Positions 43,784 through 47,308 of a stretch of DNA of 47,308 bases are shown here, one piece after another. This stretch comes from Actinomycetota bacterium (GTDB lineage: Bacteria > Actinomycetota > Actinomycetes > Nanopelagicales > Nanopelagicaceae). How positions within the stretch are numbered: position 1 is the first letter of the stretch; each line of letters starts with the position of its first letter. Location: assembly GCA_009702965.1 (NCBI GenBank), contig WLHB01000006.1, positions 1 through 47,308 on the forward strand, read 5' to 3'. A program made the position numbers and the translations under genes. The notes beneath the pieces were generated by a model, which worked only from the letters and a program-made list of their open reading frames with translations, made no database searches and was not told the origin of the DNA.

Positions 43784-44305
43784 CTATGCTGGATAGATGA
43801 CGACGAAACGACGTGGGTCTTCACCATCTGATTCGCTGGTGAGGCCCAGATCTTGAATTGTGTCGTGGATGATCTTGCGCTCAAAGGCGTTCATTGGCTC
43901 AAGGGTGACTGAGTTACCTGTGCTGGTGACCTCTTTCGCCTTCTCTTTCGCCAAGGCGGTCAATTCGCTCCGGCGATTGGCGCGGAAACCTTCAATATCG
44001 AGCATTAATCGGCTGCGGTCCCCTGTCGCCGTCTGCACAGCAAGGCGGGTGAGCTCTTGAATAGAGTCGAGAACTTCGCCTTCCTGGCCAACAAGGTGGC
44101 GGAGCTTGCCACCGACGATAGCGAGTGAGGCGCGGTCGTTTTCGACATCAATATCGATATCGCCATCAAGATCTGCGATATCAAGAAGTGCCTCGAGGTA
44201 ATCAGCGGCAATATCGCCCTCTTCTTCGAGCTTCGCCGCGCTCTTTGGAGCCTTTGGCGCTTTCTCTTCGACTACGTCTTCTAGAACTGTATTTTCCTCT
44301 GTCAT
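43784..44305 (-). CDS. KH/R3H RNA-binding protein (Jag/KhpB-like)
   Basis: 173 residues. An acidic, low-complexity N-terminus (about 1-35) replaces the Jag-N domain, followed by a KH domain with GGKLRHLVGQEGEVLDSIQEL and an R3H domain with LEPMNAFERKIIHDTIQD. RNA-binding partner in cell-envelope gene control in other bacteria. Its place between yidC and rsmG is conserved. AAGGAGA ribosome binding site. Confidence 0.92.
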   Translation of the reverse strand: MTEENTVLEDVVEEKAPKAPKSAAKLEEEGDIAADYLEALLDIADLDGDIDIDVENDRASLAIVGGKLRHLVGQEGEVLDSIQELTRLAVQTATGDRSRLMLDIEGFRANRRSELTALAKEKAKEVTSTGNSVTLEPMNAFERKIIHDTIQDLGLTSESDGEDPRRFVVIYPA

Positions 44306-44371
44306 TAGACTCTCCTTGGTTAATTAATCCCTTTTAATGAGATTTAATGCTATTGGTGGTAAATGCCCGAA

Positions 44372-45319
44372 TTAAGGCTTCTTCTTCTTTTTCTTCTTCT
44401 TAGGTTGGTTTCGCTGACCTTTAACCTCTTCAGCGCCAGGGTTCTCCCCCTCGATCGTGCTTCCTTCAACGCCGTCAGTGGGTAGGGCTTCACCCTTCTT
44501 CTTCGCCTTTTTGCGCTCCAGCTCTTCAAAGGCTGGAGAGCCTGGCGTTGGGTTGCGCTTAATGACGTAGTACTGCTGTCCCCATGTCCAGAAGTTTGTT
44601 GTCGACCAATAGATCAAAACTCCGACAGGAAAGTTCACACCAGAAACTGCAAAAATTACTGGGAATAAATACAACATGATTTTCTGCTGCTGCAACATCA
44701 TATTGTTACTTGAATCCATCTTTGGCATTCCCTTTGTCATCAATTGACGCTGGGTTGTAAATGTTGTTGCTGACATAACAAAAATAAGCAGAACGGTTAC
44801 TAATTTAACTTTAATGTCATCGCTACCAAGAAATGTCTCGGAAATTTTAGCGCCGAAGAATTCTGCTTGCGCTGCGCTCTCAAGATAGTCACCTTTGAGG
44901 TATCCACGAGCAATTGGTGCAGCTACACCTTCAGGTGTCTTTGCTGCGATTCCGTTGAGCACTGTAAAGAGTGCGAAGAAGATAGGTGCTTGGGCAAGAA
45001 TTGGAAAACATGAAGCTAATGGGTTGGTTTTATGTTCCTTGTAGAGCTTCATCATCTCTTCAGATTGCTTCTGGCGATCATCTTTATACTTCTTTTGAAT
45101 CTCTTTCATATGTGGTTGAAGAGCGGTGAGTGCGCGCTGACTTTTAATCTGCTTCACAAAGAGTGGGATGAGAACAATACGGATAACTACTACAAGCCCC
45201 ATGATGGATAGAGACCATGTAACACCACTATTTTCTCCTAGAAGTGGAGAAAGAAGGTTATGAAATAAAACAATGATTCCTGATACAAGGTTGTATAGAG
45301 GATTAAGAATAAAGCCCAT
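44372..45319 (-). CDS. yidC: Membrane protein insertase YidC/Oxa1
   Basis: 315 residues. Five-helix insertase: YNLVSGIIVLFHNLL start, VVIRIVLIPLFVKQIKSQRAL with the hydrophilic-groove Arg, the KEHKTNPLASCFPILAQAPIFFALF hairpin, and YWSTTNFWTWGQQY. The cytoplasmic tail is lysine rich and ends in a run of eight lysines before a final proline, a likely ribosome-binding extension. Three bases after the yidD stop. Confidence 0.96.
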   Translation of the reverse strand: MGFILNPLYNLVSGIIVLFHNLLSPLLGENSGVTWSLSIMGLVVVIRIVLIPLFVKQIKSQRALTALQPHMKEIQKKYKDDRQKQSEEMMKLYKEHKTNPLASCFPILAQAPIFFALFTVLNGIAAKTPEGVAAPIARGYLKGDYLESAAQAEFFGAKISETFLGSDDIKVKLVTVLLIFVMSATTFTTQRQLMTKGMPKMDSSNNMMLQQQKIMLYLFPVIFAVSGVNFPVGVLIYWSTTNFWTWGQQYYVIKRNPTPGSPAFEELERKKAKKKGEALPTDGVEGSTIEGENPGAEEVKGQRNQPKKKKKKKKP

Positions 45320-45321
45320 AG

Positions 45322-45603
45322 TTACGCTGCCGCCTTTATGCTCTCAAGTGATTGTTCTACATTGCTTTTTTCGACTGGTTTGCTTTTCTCTTTAACGTAA
45401 TCAACCCCACCGTGGGACCATGGGTTACAACGCAATACTCTCCAGGCTGCCATTCCAACACCTTTGATCCCATATGTTTTGATTGCAGTAAGTGCATAAC
45501 TTGAACATGATGGGTAGTACTTACAGCGAGGTGCAAACGCTGGTGAGATAAATTTTTGGTAAAAAGTAATGAGCAGGGTTAATGGGGCAAGAAGTATTCT
45601 CAT
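45322..45603 (-). CDS. yidD: Membrane protein insertion efficiency factor YidD
   Basis: 93 residues with the family core FYQKFISPAFAPRCKYYPSCSSYALTAIKTYG and RCNPWSHGGVDYV, an amphipathic membrane-associated protein. It assists YidC. ATG overlaps the rnpA stop by four bases. Confidence 0.95.
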   Translation of the reverse strand: MRILLAPLTLLITFYQKFISPAFAPRCKYYPSCSSYALTAIKTYGIKGVGMAAWRVLRCNPWSHGGVDYVKEKSKPVEKSNVEQSLESIKAAA

Positions 45604-45962
45604 GATCGAGCCTTCACTTGTGCGGTACGGGCAACTAATCCGGTAATCAAAGTGTTGACCTCTGTTGAAAAAGATGGTGTTTGGCGCAGTACTCGAATAA
45701 CTAAAAGTGAGTTGGTTGGGAGCTGTGTAGCCAGGGGTGCAATATCGTGGCGAATTTGTCGAGCGATGCGATGGCGTTTGACAGACCCACCGACAGATTT
45801 ATTGACGATGAGTCCTGAGCGCGCACCACTTGGTTCTGAATTATTTGTGGCAGGTTTAATGTAAAGATATCCAACGAGGTTCTCTGTAGTAAGGCGAGAG
45901 CCGCTCTTTGTTGTGAGAGCAAAATCTTCGCTTGCAGTAAGGCGTGCGTTCTTTGGAAGCAC
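45600..45962 (-). CDS. rnpA: Ribonuclease P protein component
   Basis: 120 residues. LPKNARLTASEDFALTTKSG start and the RNR-type basic segment GSVKRHRIARQIRH that binds the RNase P RNA. It processes tRNA 5' ends. GTG start with GGAG eight bases upstream, 23 bases after rpmH. Confidence 0.94.
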   Translation of the reverse strand: MLPKNARLTASEDFALTTKSGSRLTTENLVGYLYIKPATNNSEPSGARSGLIVNKSVGGSVKRHRIARQIRHDIAPLATQLPTNSLLVIRVLRQTPSFSTEVNTLITGLVARTAQVKARS

Positions 45963-45985
45963 TCTTTAGCTCCGTGTTTTAGCGG

Positions 45986-46123
45986 TTACGCTGAAAGACG
46001 TGAGCGACCCTTAGCGCGGCGGGCACCGAGGATGGCGCGACCTGCACGAGTAGCCATACGAGCACGGAATCCATGCTTCTTGGCGCGACGGCGTGTATTT
46101 GGTTGGTAAGTACGCTTTGTCAT
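45986..46123 (-). CDS. rpmH: 50S ribosomal protein L34
   Basis: 45 residues, [22 protein letters not shown] onwards, highly basic. The frame is open to 46345 but the ATG 46123 has AAAGGAG eight bases upstream and gives the universal L34 start. First gene of the rpmH-rnpA-yidD-yidC-jag-rsmG-parA-parB run, divergent from dnaA across oriC. Confidence 0.97.
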   Translation of the reverse strand: MTKRTYQPNTRRRAKKHGFRARMATRAGRAILGARRAKGRSRLSA

Positions 46124-46167
46124 GAGGTCGAACTCCTTTAATAAAGTAAAACAAATCTCTGTCGTAT

Positions 46168-46185
46168 CAGGCTCTGGTGAGCCTG
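46168..46185 (-). repeat. Perfect inverted repeat CAGGCTC-TGGT-GAGCCTG upstream of rpmH
   Basis: Seven-base arms with a four-base loop, 45-62 bp before the rpmH start, between rpmH and the DnaA boxes. It could be an mRNA leader hairpin or an operator. It has no U tract. Confidence 0.5.
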
Positions 46186-46285
46186 GATTCATAAATGCGG
46201 GGGAAGCAACGGGGTAACGGTAGAGGGCGCACCGCCTAAGGGTCAAACTCGCCCCTTGCTCTACGCTGGTTGGTCCAAGGGGTGA

Positions 46286-46472
46286 GAGCTTGTGGATAAC
46301 TACTTGCGCTTTTCCCAAAAGAGCTCTACTTTTCGACTTCTCCACAGGCTATCCGCCGAATTCGGGATTTTGCAGGGCTCAACCCCTACTTTAGACCACA
46401 GCCTGTGGATAACTTTGTGGATAACCGCGTAGTGTGTTTTTAGGTGTTTTTTTAAGTGATCAGGGGGCTTAC
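46286..46472. other. oriC: Chromosomal replication origin oriC
   Basis: Between rpmH and dnaA, the conserved actinobacterial site. Three perfect TGTGGATAA DnaA boxes on the plus strand at 46291, 46404 and 46416 (the last two 12 bp apart), plus TTCTCCACA at 46338 (8/9) in the opposite orientation. A T-rich stretch at about 46435-46454, right before dnaA, is the candidate unwinding element. The array is small compared with Streptomyces. The rest of the rpmH-dnaA gap (46124-46285) holds the rpmH leader and hairpin. Confidence 0.9.
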
Positions 46473-47308
46473 ATGGCTGTTGTAGATGTGGAATTGAGCG
46501 CCCTCTGGGAGCGAGTAATCGAACATGTCTCAATCGGTGAGCCCCAACATCGCGCGTTTTTGATGATGACCAAGGTCCTCGGGTTAATCCAGAGCGAAGA
46601 TGGCACGAGTTTCCTCGTCGCAGCCCCTAACGCATTTGCAAAAGATGTTTTGGAGTCACGACTTCGTATTGTTGTTAACGAAGTTCTCACTCGCGAGCTC
46701 GGAGATAAGACCAATATCGCGGTAATGATTGATGAAAATATCGAACTTGCAGATCTTCCCGCTCCAACGATTGTTGTCGAGAGCACACCTGCACCAAGTA
46801 AAACTTTGGGACGCGATGCTATTGGTTCAATCAAGAACGAAGAGCCATCTCAACTTAACCCTCGCTATATTTTTGAAACTTTTGTTATTGGAGCCTCTAA
46901 CCGTTTTGCCCACGCCGCTGCAGTGGCTGTCGCTGAAGCACCTGCTAAGGCTTATAACCCGTTATTTATCTACGGTGATTCCGGATTGGGTAAAACCCAC
47001 CTTTTACACGCTATTGGAGCTTATGCAAAAGAGCTTTATGGCAATGTTCGCGTGCGTTATGTTTCATCTGAAGAGTTCACCAATGACTTTATTAACTCGA
47101 TTCGTGACGATAAAGCATCTGCTTTTCAACGCCGCTACCGCGACCTAGATATTCTTCTTGTCGATGACATCCAGTTTTTAGAAAATAAAGAACGGACACA
47201 GGAAGAGTTCTTCCATACATTTAATACTTTGTATAACGCCAACAAACAGATTGTTATCTCTTCAGATCGTCCGCCAAAACAATTAACAACTCTTGAAGAT
47301 CGTCTTCG
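46473..47308 (+). CDS. dnaA: Chromosomal replication initiator DnaA, 3' end cut off
   Basis: 278 complete codons are present before the window edge. Domain I is at about 1-88, a short linker at 89-125 (unlike the long acidic one of Streptomyces), and the AAA+ domain begins [23 protein letters not shown]. Walker A is GDSGLGKT at 168-175 and Walker B is [10 protein letters not shown], then sensor I ISSDRPP. The DNA-binding domain lies beyond the window. An AGGGGG site precedes ATG 46473. Confidence 0.96.
   Translation, partial: MAVVDVELSALWERVIEHVSIGEPQHRAFLMMTKVLGLIQSEDGTSFLVAAPNAFAKDVLESRLRIVVNEVLTRELGDKTNIAVMIDENIELADLPAPTIVVESTPAPSKTLGRDAIGSIKNEEPSQLNPRYIFETFVIGASNRFAHAAAVAVAEAPAKAYNPLFIYGDSGLGKTHLLHAIGAYAKELYGNVRVRYVSSEEFTNDFINSIRDDKASAFQRRYRDLDILLVDDIQFLENKERTQEEFFHTFNTLYNANKQIVISSDRPPKQLTTLEDRL

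Noticed and set aside
45986-46345. 119-residue version of rpmH
   Set aside because: The extra 74 residues cross the hairpin and part of oriC; the internal ATG has a strong ribosome binding site and gives the universal L34 start.
1-47308. CRISPR arrays, insertion sequences, rRNA genes, toxin-antitoxin or defence systems
   Set aside because: I looked for direct-repeat arrays, transposase motifs and terminal repeats and saw none; nearly all sequence is accounted for by conserved housekeeping genes.

Overview
The window is a chromosomal segment of an actinobacterium that ends inside dnaA, at the replication origin. Three things place it. First, family markers that are largely restricted to Actinobacteria: crgA, a DUF5318 protein, a DUF6049-like protein, a cwlM-type amidase homologue, a PASTA kinase paired with a PP2C phosphatase, and a single-subunit Sdh membrane anchor. 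Second, gene order that follows two Mycobacterium blocks: DUF5318-ponA-GT87-rpsF-ssb-rpsR-rplI-dnaB, and cca/mutT4-DUF6049-murJ-trxB-trxA-cwlM-parB-parA-rsmG-jag-yidC-yidD-rnpA-rpmH-oriC-dnaA. Third, extreme compaction combined with moderate, AT-leaning base composition. That mix resembles streamlined freshwater Actinobacteria (acI / Nanopelagicales, such as Planktophila), but this is an inference from gene content and not a database match. I see no mobile elements, prophage, CRISPR array or rRNA.

Layout. 1-5060: a truncated IlvD/Edd sugar-acid dehydratase diverges from pepP, which is followed by a three-gene ABC-2 exporter. 5057-9565 (minus): succinate dehydrogenase sdhC-sdhA-sdhB, a holin-like membrane protein and two crcB genes. 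9710-12754 (minus): pheA-serS-HAD phosphatase and tRNA-Ser(TGA). 12812-18374: PP2C phosphatase, PASTA kinase, trpG/pabA (minus), crgA and a two-component system. 18382-20473 (minus): dcd, lemA, htpX. 20556-23329: acyl-CoA dehydrogenase and an EamA transporter. 23330-24784 (minus): dnaB. 24785-25128: an unusual regulatory spacer. 25129-26100: corA. 26154-31599 (minus): rplI, rpsR, ssb, rpsF, GT87, ponA, DUF5318. 31640-40099: MFS transporter, cca (minus), then the NUDIX-DUF6049-murJ-trxB-trxA-cwlM run. 40149-46123: an aminotransferase, then parB through rpmH (minus). 46124-46472: oriC. 46473-end: 5' part of dnaA.

How the genes work together. Cell-envelope control is well represented: PASTA kinase and PP2C phosphatase, the kinase-regulated MurA activator homologue CwlM, MurJ flippase, PonA and CrgA. 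Chromosome replication, segregation and protein insertion genes cluster at the origin, with two parS sites inside parA and rsmG.

The strongest pattern outside the genes is a promoter grammar. Fourteen transcription-unit starts carry a hexamer TANNNT, thirteen of them TANNCT, placed 6-8 bases (twelve at exactly 6) before the ATG or GTG. This implies leaderless mRNAs, whereas most operon-internal genes start by Shine-Dalgarno or by ATGA/GTGA overlap. The pattern also corrects several start codons. Other signals are a helically phased array of DnaA-box-like 9-mers upstream of dnaB, a folded rpsF leader that resembles the S6:S18 autoregulatory RNA and sequesters its ribosome binding site, a hairpin immediately before the corA start codon, and a CwlM homologue that has lost a zinc ligand.
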